From Fagopyrum homotropicum (taxonomy: Eukaryota; Streptophyta; Magnoliopsida; Caryophyllales; Polygonaceae), in contig BSWB01000004.1 in the NCBI GenBank assembly GCA_033239125.1, positions 119,917,235-119,981,234 of the forward strand: a stretch of DNA of 64,000 nt. The letters run 5' to 3'. The stretch's first letter is position 1; each line of letters begins with the position of its first letter. The notes under the pieces are model-generated. The model was not told the origin of the DNA. It did no database searches and worked only from the letters and a program-made list of their open reading frames with translations. A program made the translations under genes and the position numbers. Of this stretch, positions 55,369-64,000 are shown one piece after another.

Positions 55369-56674
55369 TGACAAGAACTTTTCCTAAGGTCGTATTTATC
55401 TTATCAAAATAAATCCCGACTTAACACTAGAACAAGTATAGCGATTAAGTAAGGGTCGAACCCAACAGAGTTTGGTGATATTTTTAATAAATTCAATTAT
55501 TGATTATCGAATAAAATAACAAAGGGGGAGGGGGTTTGGATGAATTGCTGCTCACAAAACTAGAAAACGAGTAATAGAATGAGTATAATGATGAGTGAAT
55601 CTACACTAGGTTGATTCTTAGGATGCTATTACTACTTTGGTGAGTTCCTTTTTACAAGTTTTAAAGTAATGCTCCCGTCTTGATCATATGTATGTGTTGA
55701 GCCAACTGGCATCAACACAACTTAACAAGTTAGTGTTCCGTAAACCTACAAGAACAAGTCACAAGTTAGCTTTCAAACACAGACTAATGGATATAAAGAG
55801 ACGATTAAAACCATTAAACTAATCTTTATATTTGTGTTTCTTTTCCTTTAAGCAATTACAACCCGTTATTACTTGAAGGTTACTACTAGATTAAAGACCC
55901 GAACCCGGAATCTATTAATCCTAGTTCTTTGCATGTACTTTAGAACCTAAGGTGATCAATCTTAAGTGATAATAAAACATGCAATTTAGACAAATAAGAT
56001 TAAGAAACACAAAGCATTACGGAATAAAACTTATATTAGAAAGGTACTTACAACCAAAGTAATAAAGCAACTTCAAATCAACCCAATGTAGCAAGGAAAC
56101 TAGAAGCTCATTACAAAGGAAGCAAGAGAGAATAAAAATGGGAAATTGATGGATGATTCTAGCAATCAACCATGGATTTATACTACAAATGACACTAAAT
56201 GGGCGTAAATGACCGGCCAAAACAGCCACCTTTAACGCCATAAAGGTGGTACAAACAACCGGAGTAAAGTCTTTGTCGTTGAACCGCAGGGGCGGCCTTC
56301 AGGACCGCAGGGGCGGTTTTGGCAGAAACGCTTGAAGTTCTTCGTGGCCGCAGGGGCAGCCTGGCAATTCCGCAGGGGCGGATCTTTAATGTTCTTCAAA
56401 CGCACGACTCTTCATCTTTCTGTCGCTTCAGATGCCGAGCCGCAGGGGCGGCCTAATGTCAACGCAGGGGCGGTGACACTGACTCTTTGACTCCACAGCT
56501 CCGCAGGGTGAGACACAGGCTGAGGCGCAGGGGCGTTGGCTTCGCTTATTTAGGGCAATTCACCGCAGGGGCAGCGACAATCTTCGTTCTAGGCGCTGGC
56601 AAAGGCGCAAGCTGCGCTCCGGAATGTGGTGTCACCCGCAAGGGTGGTGACACTGATCCGCGGGGGTGGCGAGG
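55369..56674 (-). repeat. 5' LTR of element C, truncated by element D
   Basis: A copy of 45520-47030 with substitutions and indels. It stops after 'gggggtggcgagg', where element D begins. About 190 bp of its start are beyond the window. The motif array is at 56281-56670. Confidence 0.9.
56281..56670 (-). promoter_or_regulatory. CCGCAGGGGCGG array in the 5' LTR of element C
   Basis: The counterpart of 46441-46850. Several copies are closer to the consensus here (for example at 56284, 56305, 56348 and 56370). Confidence 0.65.
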
Positions 56675-56978
56675 TGATGACATGAATTATGTATCATCAT
56701 ATTCATGCATATTACAAAAGATTTCCTCAGTTTACCTTGCATTAGAGAGATTTTGTATGACTTTTATGTTCTATTCAATCATTTGTCGGAAATAGAGGTC
56801 TACACGAGTTTTTGATGAATTATAGGTAATTGGAGTGGAATTGGAAGCAAAAGCGGAGCAAGAAACATTTAAGGATGTTAAGGATGCTAAAGGAGTCTTA
56901 AAGGGTTCATAAAGAGCTAAGGAATTGCAAAGGAGAAGCATAGAAGACGAGCCAAGAGAAGAGCACTTTCTGTTGAAG

Positions 56979-57065
56979 AAAATCGTGCCAATTTACACAT
57001 AAATCGGACGATTTTCCCTAAAGAAATCGAACGGTTTAGTGTGTAAATCGACTGGGTCGATTTAT
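56979..57065 (+). promoter_or_regulatory. Palindromic motif cluster 1 of LTR D
   Basis: AAATCG/CGATTT half-sites recur: 'aaaatcgtgcc', 'aaatcggacgatttt', 'aaatcgaacggttt' and 'aaatcgactgggtcgattta'. The cluster is 304-390 bp from the LTR start. Confidence 0.55.
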
Positions 57066-57594
57066 TATGTTTTTCGGCCAAATGAAAAGACGACACAAAG
57101 CCCAATTAATTTGGGCTAGAGGAGAGTTTTTCCAAACGGCCCACTTGCAAGAAACTATAGAAGAGAACCCTAGGAACGAAAACGAGGAGGCCGCGGCGGG
57201 AAATCTTTACACGTTTGAGAGGAATTGAAGATTCTTGGAAGGAGATTGAAGGACTCTTTGCCGGAAAGCTAATCTTGATTCTAGTTGTGAGATTTCTTTG
57301 TTCATTGAAATACTTGCTGTTTTTGAACACGAATTTGAGTTGTTTAGGAGATACATTGAGTTGTTTTGACAATCGTTTACAGATTTGAAGTTTATTGGAA
57401 TTCTTTATTCAAGATTCGGTTTCTTTGCGATTTTTCTCTCAATAATTAATTTGATTCGATTTTGAAAATGGTTGGCTAAAACCTTTGTGATTCTGGGGAG
57501 AATAGTTGATGATTAAGGCTTAGATAATGATAGACTGAACTCATTCAAACATTAGGACCCTGAGAGTTTAGATTTTAGTTTTGCGATAAACAGG

Positions 57595-57652
57595 AAAATC
57601 GGGCTGTTCTTGGGGAAAATCGACCGATTTTCTTATGAACAGGGCGATTTAT
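57595..57652 (+). promoter_or_regulatory. Palindromic motif cluster 2 of LTR D
   Basis: 'aaaatcgggctg', 'aaaatcgaccgatttt' and 'agggcgattta', 920-977 bp from the LTR start. Confidence 0.55.
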
Positions 57653-58314
57653 TCTTCTGACGAACTTTAATTGAATCAATCTTTAAACCAAAACTAATCC
57701 TTGCCTAAATCCCAACCTTGATTAACCTTTTTACTCTCTAATTGAATGTATGAAGACACTTCAAACCTGATTCTACGTTTATTAGATTAAGATTTCAAGA
57801 TTTGGGTAATAAAGAGACTCAACATCCTTTATTAAGTTTTTAATTGTGCTCGCTATTCTTTACTTTGGAGAGTCATATGCTGGAGTTTTAGATAGTTAGT
57901 TTGAACATAATTCTTGTCTTTAGATCTTTCTATATCGCAGCCTCAACAACCCTTATAGAGAGAACCTTTAGATTAGTCATATAGGTTTCGAAACTTCACC
58001 GTACGAATCCTACCTTTGAACAATTAATCTTGGCAATATAAACTCTGTCCTATATCTATAGAAGTGTCTTGAATCGAAAGCCGAAATCGGATACTTGAAT
58101 CCTTGGAATCATTTCACTCTTATTTGATCACAAAAGCTTTTTGCACTTTTTGCTAGATAATTGAAATCGGAATTATTCTCACCAAATCCCTGAGTTCGAC
58201 TCTGGAATTCTTACCTTACTACAGCTGATCCGTACACTGCGGGTTCGCTTTGCTTTGAGTTCTAGATATAAATTTACGACTTTGACGCACACACTTTTTG
58301 AGCGAACAAGTTTT

Positions 58315-58332
58315 TGGCGCCGTTGCCGGGGA
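58315..58332 (+). other. Primer-binding site, tRNA-Asp (element D)
   Basis: TGGCGCCGTTGCCGGGGA, 6 bp after the LTR end. Confidence 0.95.
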
Positions 58333-58435
58333 TTTGGTCTAGACCAAAATCTGTTTTCGGTTGTCTAGCTTGAGAGCTCTTGCTCTTGTGATTTGATTTG
58401 TCTACTTGAGTGATCCTTGCAGGTTCTTTAGGTAT

Positions 58436-61144
58436 ATGCGAAAGACTAGATCCACTAAAGATCTAGTTCCTTTCGATCCCGAATTGGAGAGAACTTTGAG
58501 AAGAAAGTTGAAGGAGAAGAAAATGGCTGAAAACGATGAGAGAAACTACCAGGCTGAACTGAACGAAGCTCAACGCCAACTCCAGTTGAGTGAGAAAGCA
58601 CGAAAAGAAGCTGAAATAAGTCATCAATTTCAGATTGATGAACTAAGAGCTATGATGTTGGACATGAAGTTTGAGTTGAACGAATCTAGGAAGAAGAAGA
58701 AAGTCAAGACTCCAACTAAATCCGTTCGAAATGACTCATCCGATGATGAAGAGATTGATCCGGACATGCCGGAACTTGAAGAGATTGATCCATCACTTCG
58801 TCCTATTCGAAACACCCCAACACCAAGGGTTGTTCCTCGCATCCTAACTAGGAACGTACGAGCTGTTAATAACGATGATAGACCCCGAACTTTGGGGCAA
58901 CGGATGGATCCAATTCAGCAACCACGCCGTCTAGGTGTGGATTTCGGAGCTGAAGACATTCAAGAGTTTAGCTTCTCACCACAAGTCATCACCATGGTTC
59001 GCCAAAGTCAATATGGCGGAGCAAGTACTGAATCTCCATACCAACACTTGCAGAATTTTGAGATTCTCATGGAGACTATGAAGCCGAAGAAGGCTACTAC
59101 AAGCAATTACAAGATCAAACCGTTCTTCTTTTCTTTGAAGGACAAGGCTCTAGCTTGGTACCAAACACTTCCAGCTGCAAAGCTAGCTACATGGGAGGAA
59201 TTATCTTCGGAATTCCTCACCAAGTTCTTTCCGCCATCCAAAACGGCGGAATTAAGAGGTAAAATAAATGCTTTTTCTATGAAACCTAATGAAAGCTTGT
59301 TTCAATCTTGGGAAAGGTTTCAAGATCTCTTATTGGATTGCCCACACCACGGCATTTCCAAGCTGGAATTATTGGAGATCTACTACAAAGGATTGGATGT
59401 GGAGACACAATTCAATCTTCAATCTCTCTCTTGTGGCACATTCATGGATATGAGAGAGGATGATGCTTGGGACTTCATTGAGAAGCAAGCCCAAGTGATT
59501 GAGAAGTATTCCCACCGGAAGGTGGATTCAAATAGCAGGAATCAAGGCGATTCGGGAGCCAAGTTGAACCAAGCTGCTCAAACACAAATATTCTCCCTCA
59601 AAGATGACATCAAAGAATTGAGGGAAGTACTCAAAACAAGTCTTCAAAAGACTAAGGAGCAAGAAGCCAACTACATGGGAAGAGACAACAATCAAAGGAA
59701 TGACAATAGGAATTCCAATTGGAGTAACAACAACAATAACAACCGAAACTCCAATTGGAATAACAACAACAATCGGAACTCAAATAACTACAATTGGAGG
59801 TCAAATCAGCAAAGTCCAGGTAATCCTTACTCTCATGCTGAAAAGGCTCTAACATCTTCATCTTCTTCTACTCCTTTAACGAGCCAGGGACAATCAAGCG
59901 GATCAAGCAAACCCGATCCTATGCTAGAGACGATCCTAGGCAAGCTACAAGGGCTAGAGAGTTATATAACTTCGGTTGACAAAGCTCACAAAGCTTTAGA
60001 AAACCAAGTATTCAACAAAGCCGGAGAAGTTCCAAGAGATCAAGGGAAGCTTCCCGGAAAGATGGAAGATAACCCAAAGGGAAGGGTTATGGCAATAACT
60101 ACTAGGAGTGGCAAAACGACTACCGATCCTCAACCTAAAGTAGTTGATACCACCGCAAAAGAAGGAGAAGCAAAAGAGAAGGAAGAAGTCTATGTTCCTC
60201 CTCCCGCTTACAAACCACCTCTACCTTTTCCTCAATCTAGAGCGCGTGCACGCCTAGATAAACATTTTGGTAAGTTTGTTGAACTTATGAGTAAGCTACA
60301 TATTAACATACCTTTTATGGATGCAAGTTTAGGTATGCCGGCTTACGAGAAATTCCTCAAAGAGATCCTCTCTAACAAGAGGAAATTGGAAGATATAGGA
60401 GAAGTCAAGATGAGTATGGAGTCATCCGAACTCATCAAGACTATGACGGAGAACATGCCACCCAAGCTCCGTGATCCAGGATCCTTTTGCATACCCATCA
60501 CTTTGGGAGAAGCTACCTATGATGCTCTTTGTGATCTTGGAGCGAGTGTGAGTATCATACCTCTCGCTCTATGCAAGGCAGTTGGTCTAGGAGAGCCTAG
60601 ACCGGTGAAGATCACACTCTACATGGCTGATCGTTCCACCACTAAGTCGGTGGGAATATTAGAAGACATTCCGGTAAAGCTCGGTAAGTTTTACATCCCA
60701 ATAGATTTTGTCGTTCTTGACATACCTGCAGATTATCCAGTTCCCATCATTCTTGGGAGACCATTCCTTGCCACATCCGGATGCATGGTAGATTGCAAGA
60801 ACGGCCAGCTATCCTTCCATATTGGTGAAGAAAAGATAGAATTCATACTCTCCTCCTTAATCAAGGAGCCAGCCTTGAAAGACGATGCTTTTGAAATTAT
60901 TGATGAAGAAGAGTCTAGAGAGGTAGTAAGTTCGATCTTGATGAAAGACCCTCTTCAAAAGGTTCTTAGCATGAGCATCATGGAGGAAGAAGTGGAACAT
61001 GACTGCAATGAAGATGTGAAAGCATTAAATGATGTGGAGGAAGAACTAGGAGCAAGAATTGAAGAACTAGAGTGGACTCCGGAAACTGTGAAGAAAATCG
61101 ACCTGCCTGACATAAATCGACCGATTCATGAAAAGGCAATCTGA
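58436..61144 (+). CDS. Gag-protease polyprotein of element D
   Basis: From ATG 58436 (MRKTRSTKDLVPFDPELERT) there are 902 codons to TGA 61142-61144. Residues ~25-90 form a charged coiled coil. The capsid core at ~200-330 contains FSLKDKALAWYQTLPAAKL and EFLTKFFPPSKTAELRGKIN. An Asn-rich linker (~420-465) takes the place of a zinc knuckle, and no CCHC is visible. The protease has the active-site sequence CDLGASVSIIPL near 60530-60565 and ILGRPFLATSG near 60750. DLGAS instead of D[ST]GA is the form I know from Athila-type proteases. The last codons lie in the palindrome array. The stop falls where the second array unit has CGA, so it looks like a C-to-T change rather than a designed end. Confidence 0.92.
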   Translation: MRKTRSTKDLVPFDPELERTLRRKLKEKKMAENDERNYQAELNEAQRQLQLSEKARKEAEISHQFQIDELRAMMLDMKFELNESRKKKKVKTPTKSVRNDSSDDEEIDPDMPELEEIDPSLRPIRNTPTPRVVPRILTRNVRAVNNDDRPRTLGQRMDPIQQPRRLGVDFGAEDIQEFSFSPQVITMVRQSQYGGASTESPYQHLQNFEILMETMKPKKATTSNYKIKPFFFSLKDKALAWYQTLPAAKLATWEELSSEFLTKFFPPSKTAELRGKINAFSMKPNESLFQSWERFQDLLLDCPHHGISKLELLEIYYKGLDVETQFNLQSLSCGTFMDMREDDAWDFIEKQAQVIEKYSHRKVDSNSRNQGDSGAKLNQAAQTQIFSLKDDIKELREVLKTSLQKTKEQEANYMGRDNNQRNDNRNSNWSNNNNNNRNSNWNNNNNRNSNNYNWRSNQQSPGNPYSHAEKALTSSSSSTPLTSQGQSSGSSKPDPMLETILGKLQGLESYITSVDKAHKALENQVFNKAGEVPRDQGKLPGKMEDNPKGRVMAITTRSGKTTTDPQPKVVDTTAKEGEAKEKEEVYVPPPAYKPPLPFPQSRARARLDKHFGKFVELMSKLHINIPFMDASLGMPAYEKFLKEILSNKRKLEDIGEVKMSMESSELIKTMTENMPPKLRDPGSFCIPITLGEATYDALCDLGASVSIIPLALCKAVGLGEPRPVKITLYMADRSTTKSVGILEDIPVKLGKFYIPIDFVVLDIPADYPVPIILGRPFLATSGCMVDCKNGQLSFHIGEEKIEFILSSLIKEPALKDDAFEIIDEEESREVVSSILMKDPLQKVLSMSIMEEEVEHDCNEDVKALNDVEEELGARIEELEWTPETVKKIDLPDINRPIHEKAI

Positions 61145-61276
61145 TTTTTTACAACAAAAACAAAAATCGACCCGACTGAACTAAATCGACCGATTCATGA
61201 AGAGGCAACCCGATCTTTTTCGGCAGAAAGAAAAATCGTACCTCAAATCGACCGATTTATTTCAGGGGAGGTCGAT
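61093..61276 (+). promoter_or_regulatory. Palindromic motif cluster 3 (internal) of element D
   Basis: Two tandem units of about 67 bp plus a third partial one carry 'aaatcgaccgatt' and 'aaaatcgacc' motifs identical in type to the LTR clusters. They lie in the linker between protease and reverse transcriptase. Confidence 0.6.
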
Positions 61277-63088
61277 CCAGAGGGAAAATTTCTGGATTCT
61301 CCAAACGTCTCCGCAGCCACACTCGAATCTAATGATGCCGTACCCCCATCTCTAGAGGCCTCTCCTACAACATTCGAAGGCCAAGATTCATCATCAATCA
61401 AGGTACCCCCATCGTTAGAATTGAAGCCACTTCCCACGCATTTAAGGTACGCATTTCTTGGCACTAATTCCACATATCCGGTCATTGTCAACGCGAATTT
61501 GAATGAAACTGAATTAGAGAAACTTATGCATGTTTTGAAGCAACATAGGAGAGCATTAGGTTACACCATTGATGATTTAGTAGGAATAAAGCCTTCTCTA
61601 TGTATGCACAAAATTTTAATGGAAGAGGATTACAAACCTTCACGCCAACCTCAAAGACGGTTAAACCCGGCAATGAAAGAGGTCGTGAAGAAAGAAATCC
61701 TTAAGCTACTTGATGCAGGTATCATCTTCCCTATTTCTGATAGCAAATGGGTGAGTCCAGTACAAGTAGTACCCAAGAAAGGAGGCATTACCGTTGTTGC
61801 CAACAAGAACAACGAACTTATCCCAACACGGACAGTTACGGGGTGGCGAATGTGTATCGACTACCGCAAACTGAACGTGGCTTCAAGGAAGGACCACTTC
61901 CCCCTTCTTTTTATCGATCAAATGTTGGAAATGTTAGCCCAACATTCTTACTTTTGTTATCTAGATGGATATAGCGGTTTCTTTCAGATTCCAATTCATC
62001 CGGATGATCAAGAGAAGACGACTTTTACGTTCCCATGGGGTACGTTTGCTTATAGAAGAATGCCATTCGGCTTATGCAACGCTCCAGCCACCTTCCAAAG
62101 GTGTATGATGGCAATCTTCTCCGAATATGTAGAGAATATCATGGAAGTCTTCATGAACGATTTTTCGGTATATGGTTCTTCCTTTGATAATTGTCTCTAT
62201 AACCTTTCACTAGTTCTTAAGAGATGTGAGGACACTAACTTAGTCTTCAACTGGGAAAAGTGTCATTTCATGGTAACCGAAGGGATTGTGTTAGGTCATC
62301 TAGTATCACAAAGAGGAATAGAAGTTGATAGAGCGAAAACAGAAACCATTGAGAAGTTACCTCCCCCTTCTTCGGTAAAAGGAATTAGAAGTTTCTTAGG
62401 ACATGCAGGCTTCTATAGGAGATTCATAAAAGATTTTTCTAAGATTTCAAAACCCTTGACTAATCTTTTGATGAAGGACGCAACTTTCGAATTTTCGAAG
62501 GATTGTCTAGATGCTTTTTGCACGATCAAAGAAGCTTTGATTTCAGCACCAATCATTCAACCACCCGATTGGACTCTTCCATTCGAGGTCATGTGCGACG
62601 CAAGCGACGTCGCCATAGGAGCAGTTCTTGGACAGAAGAAAGATGGTCGCACTCATGCCATCTACTACGCTAGCAAAACGCTAGATGAGGCTCAATATAA
62701 TTATGCAACTACGGAAAAGGAACTTTTAGCCGTAGTATACGCTTTTGAGAAATTTCGTTCCTATCTTGTAGGTGCGAAGGTGATAGTCTATACGGACCAT
62801 TCCGCAATCCGATACCTCTTCACGAAGAAGGATGCGAAGCCAAGGCTTCTAAGGTGGATCCTACTCTTACAAGAGTTCAATATAGAGATTAGAGATAAGA
62901 AAGGATCGGAAAACTCAGTTGCCGATCATCTTAGTCGTCTCCCACAACCCACCGGCGAGACGGACGAGCTTCCTATAGACGACTCGTTCCCTGACGAGCA
63001 GCTACACGAGATTGAGGAGTGTCTTCAACACATCTCAAAAGGTAATGATCCATGGTTCGCCGACATTGTAAATTACCTTGTTTGTTAG
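61145..63088 (+). pseudogene. Reverse transcriptase-RNase H of element D, active-site mutant
   Basis: The frame continues from gag-protease after the TGA. RT signatures are DYKPSRQPQRRLNP, VVPKKGGITVVANKNNE, GWRMCIDYRKLN, CYLDGYSGFFQIPIHP and FAYRRMPFGLCNAPATF. The catalytic motif reads FMND at 62150-62161 instead of FMDD, so the first metal-binding Asp is Asn. Connection and RNase H follow (FLGHAGFYRRFIKDFSK, VMCDASDVAIGAVLGQK, YTDHSAIRYLF, VADHLSRLPQ). It ends at an in-frame TAG (63086-63088), after which integrase continues. With both stops and the Asp change this copy cannot make active RT. Confidence 0.92.
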
Positions 63089-64000
63089 GAGATCCCACCC
63101 GGACTTTCATATGCTCAAAAGAAGAAATTCTTTAGTGACGTCCGGCAATTCTATTGGAACGAGCCTCTTCTATTCAAAAGAGGTCCCGATGGCATTTACA
63201 GGAGATGCATCCCCGAAGATGAGATAGATAGTGTCATCCTCCATTGCCATTCTCTACCATGTGGCGGACATGCTAGTTCCCACAAGAGTTGTGCTAAGGT
63301 ACTTCGTTCCGGTTTTTATTGGCCTACACTTTTCAAAGATGTGCAAAAGTTTGTTGTTTCTTGTGATGCTTGTCAAAGGACAGGTAATATTTCCAGGAGG
63401 AATGAGATGCCTCTCAACAACATGCAAGAAGTAGAGATCTTTGACGTATGGGGCATCGATTTTATGGGACCTTTCCCATCTTCATGCGGTAACCAATATA
63501 TACTTCTTGCCGTAGACTATGTCTCAAGATGGGTAGAGGCAATCGCTTCTCCTACTAATGATGCAATGGTAGTGGTGAAGTTCTTCAATAAAACGATCTT
63601 CCCAAGGTTCGGAACTCCCCGAACCATCATTAGTGACGGAGGAATGCATTTCACGGCCCGTCGATTTGAGACTCTATTGGCTAAGTATGGGGTGACCCAT
63701 AAGATAGCTACACCTTACCATCCGCAAACCAGCGGACAAGTCGAAATATCCAATAGAGAGATCAAGGGAATTTTAGAGAAAACCGTCTCTAAAACAAGAA
63801 AAGATTGGTTAATGAAGCTTGACGATGCACTATGGGCATACAGGACGGCCTTCAAGACACCAATAGGTACTACTCCCTATAACCTTGTCTATGGTAAATC
63901 CTGTCATCTTCCTGTAGAGTTGGAGCACAAAGCCTATTGGGCCATCAAGTGGCTCAATTTTGACATGAAAGAAGCCGGAGAGAAGCGGCTCTTAGACATC
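63089..64000 (+). CDS. Integrase of element D, partial
   Basis: Open from the TAG to the window edge, 304 codons, in the same frame as gag and RT. The zinc-binding HHCC region is present (CHSLPCGGHASSHKS ... CDACQR). The catalytic core follows with WGIDFMGPFPSS, ISDGGMHFTARR and GQVEISNREIK (D, D, E). The distal part reads DALWAYRTAFKTPIGTTPYN and YGKSCHLPVELEHKAYWAIK. The C-terminal domain lies beyond the window. It would be expressed only as part of the polyprotein, which is blocked by upstream stops. Confidence 0.9.

Larger units (their letters stand above)
45520..56674 (-). mobile_element. Athila retrotransposon, full set of domains but decayed (element C)
   Basis: Reading the minus strand: truncated 5' LTR (56674-55369), tRNA-Asp primer site, gag, protease, reverse transcriptase, RNase H, integrase, a third ORF of ATHILA ORF-1 type, polypurine tract and 3' LTR (47030-45520). 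The extra ORF after integrase is diagnostic for Athila. Every coding segment carries frameshifts, stops or deletions. It is inserted in a chromovirus leader, and element D is inserted in its 5' LTR. CCGCAGGGGCGG-type motifs fill both LTRs and several linkers. Confidence 0.92.
56675..58308 (+). repeat. 5' LTR of element D (1634 bp)
   Basis: Starts TGATGACATGAATTATG and ends GAGCGAACA. It has two palindrome clusters but no recognisable TTACCCGGTAA array. The end ('gatccgtacactgcgggttcgc', split as gatccgtacact and gcgggttcgc) is shared with the other Athila-type LTRs. Confidence 0.93.
56675..64000 (+). mobile_element. Athila-type Ty3/gypsy retrotransposon, 5' part (element D)
   Basis: LTR 56675-58308, tRNA-Asp primer site, gag-protease, reverse transcriptase/RNase H and integrase in one reading frame, running off the right edge. 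It is inserted in the 5' LTR of element C (flank CGAGG at 56670-56674). The frame is intact except for two in-frame stops and a mutated RT active site, so it was probably recently active as a lineage but this copy is not autonomous. Confidence 0.93.

Noticed and set aside
58406..58435. Non-ATG extension of the gag frame of element D
   Set aside because: The frame before 58436 begins with TTG. The ATG at 58436 gives the start seen also in element B.

Overview
This window is nuclear DNA of a flowering plant, very probably a eudicot. The evidence is plant-type LTR retrotransposons primed by tRNA-Asp and tRNA-iMet, plant L1-type LINEs, an hAT transposon, a plant ERF transcription factor and an intron-containing S-adenosylhomocysteine hydrolase (SAHH) homologue. 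I cannot name the species. Most of the 64 kb is nested transposable elements. Only two apparently intact host genes are visible, both on the minus strand between about 30 and 38 kb.

Layout. 1-3260: 5' end of a minus-strand Athila-type element (B), with open gag, tRNA-Asp primer site and LTR, inserted in a decayed LINE (A) that runs 3261-5688 and 14724-14998. Between the two LINE halves lies a complete 9.0-kb non-autonomous LTR element (A, 5689-14718) with 5-bp target duplications CTAGC. Its interior fuses a gag coiled-coil stub to an integrase remnant and then holds scraps of three other retroelement lineages. 15.2-15.6 kb: two exons of a dead WD40-type gene. 15.96-21.48 kb: a minus-strand LINE (B) split by a 2991-bp chromovirus solo LTR. 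21.5-27.2 kb: further chromovirus LTR pieces and a solo Athila-type LTR (E). 27.4-29.8 kb: a broken hAT transposase gene and a terminal region rich in CGGTCCGG. 30.25-31.92 kb: a three-exon SAHH-like gene. 33.9-35.7 kb: gag and LTR remnant of a Copia element. 36.46-37.35 kb: an ERF gene of the CRF-domain class. 40.4-45.5 kb: LTR fragments, then a chromovirus 5' LTR with its iMet primer site. 45.5-56.7 kb: a full-length but decayed minus-strand Athila element (C). Its 5' LTR is cut by a plus-strand Athila-type element (D), which runs from 56675 beyond the end of the window.

The most unusual signal is in the LTRs. Four Athila-type LTR families (A, B, D, E) carry two clusters of short, spaced, palindromic motifs at nearly the same offsets from the LTR start, about 300-390 and 900-1070 bp. 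The motif differs between groups: CCACGGCCGTGG in A, AAATCGRCCGATTT in B and D, and CCTCGGTCGAGGTG in E. Where internal sequence is available (A and D), the same motif recurs as a third cluster in a linker of the coding region. Element C has a large array of CCGCAGGGGCGG in its LTR and in three polyprotein linkers. The same motif sits in LTRs of the unrelated chromoviruses. This looks like a family-specific cis-element turning over in concert, comparable in logic to the motif arrays bound by VANC anti-silencing proteins of VANDAL transposons. That function is inference only.

The second notable item is the SAHH-like gene. It is open throughout with good splice sites, yet by eye it lacks four catalytic or substrate residues and the C-terminal tail, so it is probably a pseudoenzyme or a decaying paralogue.
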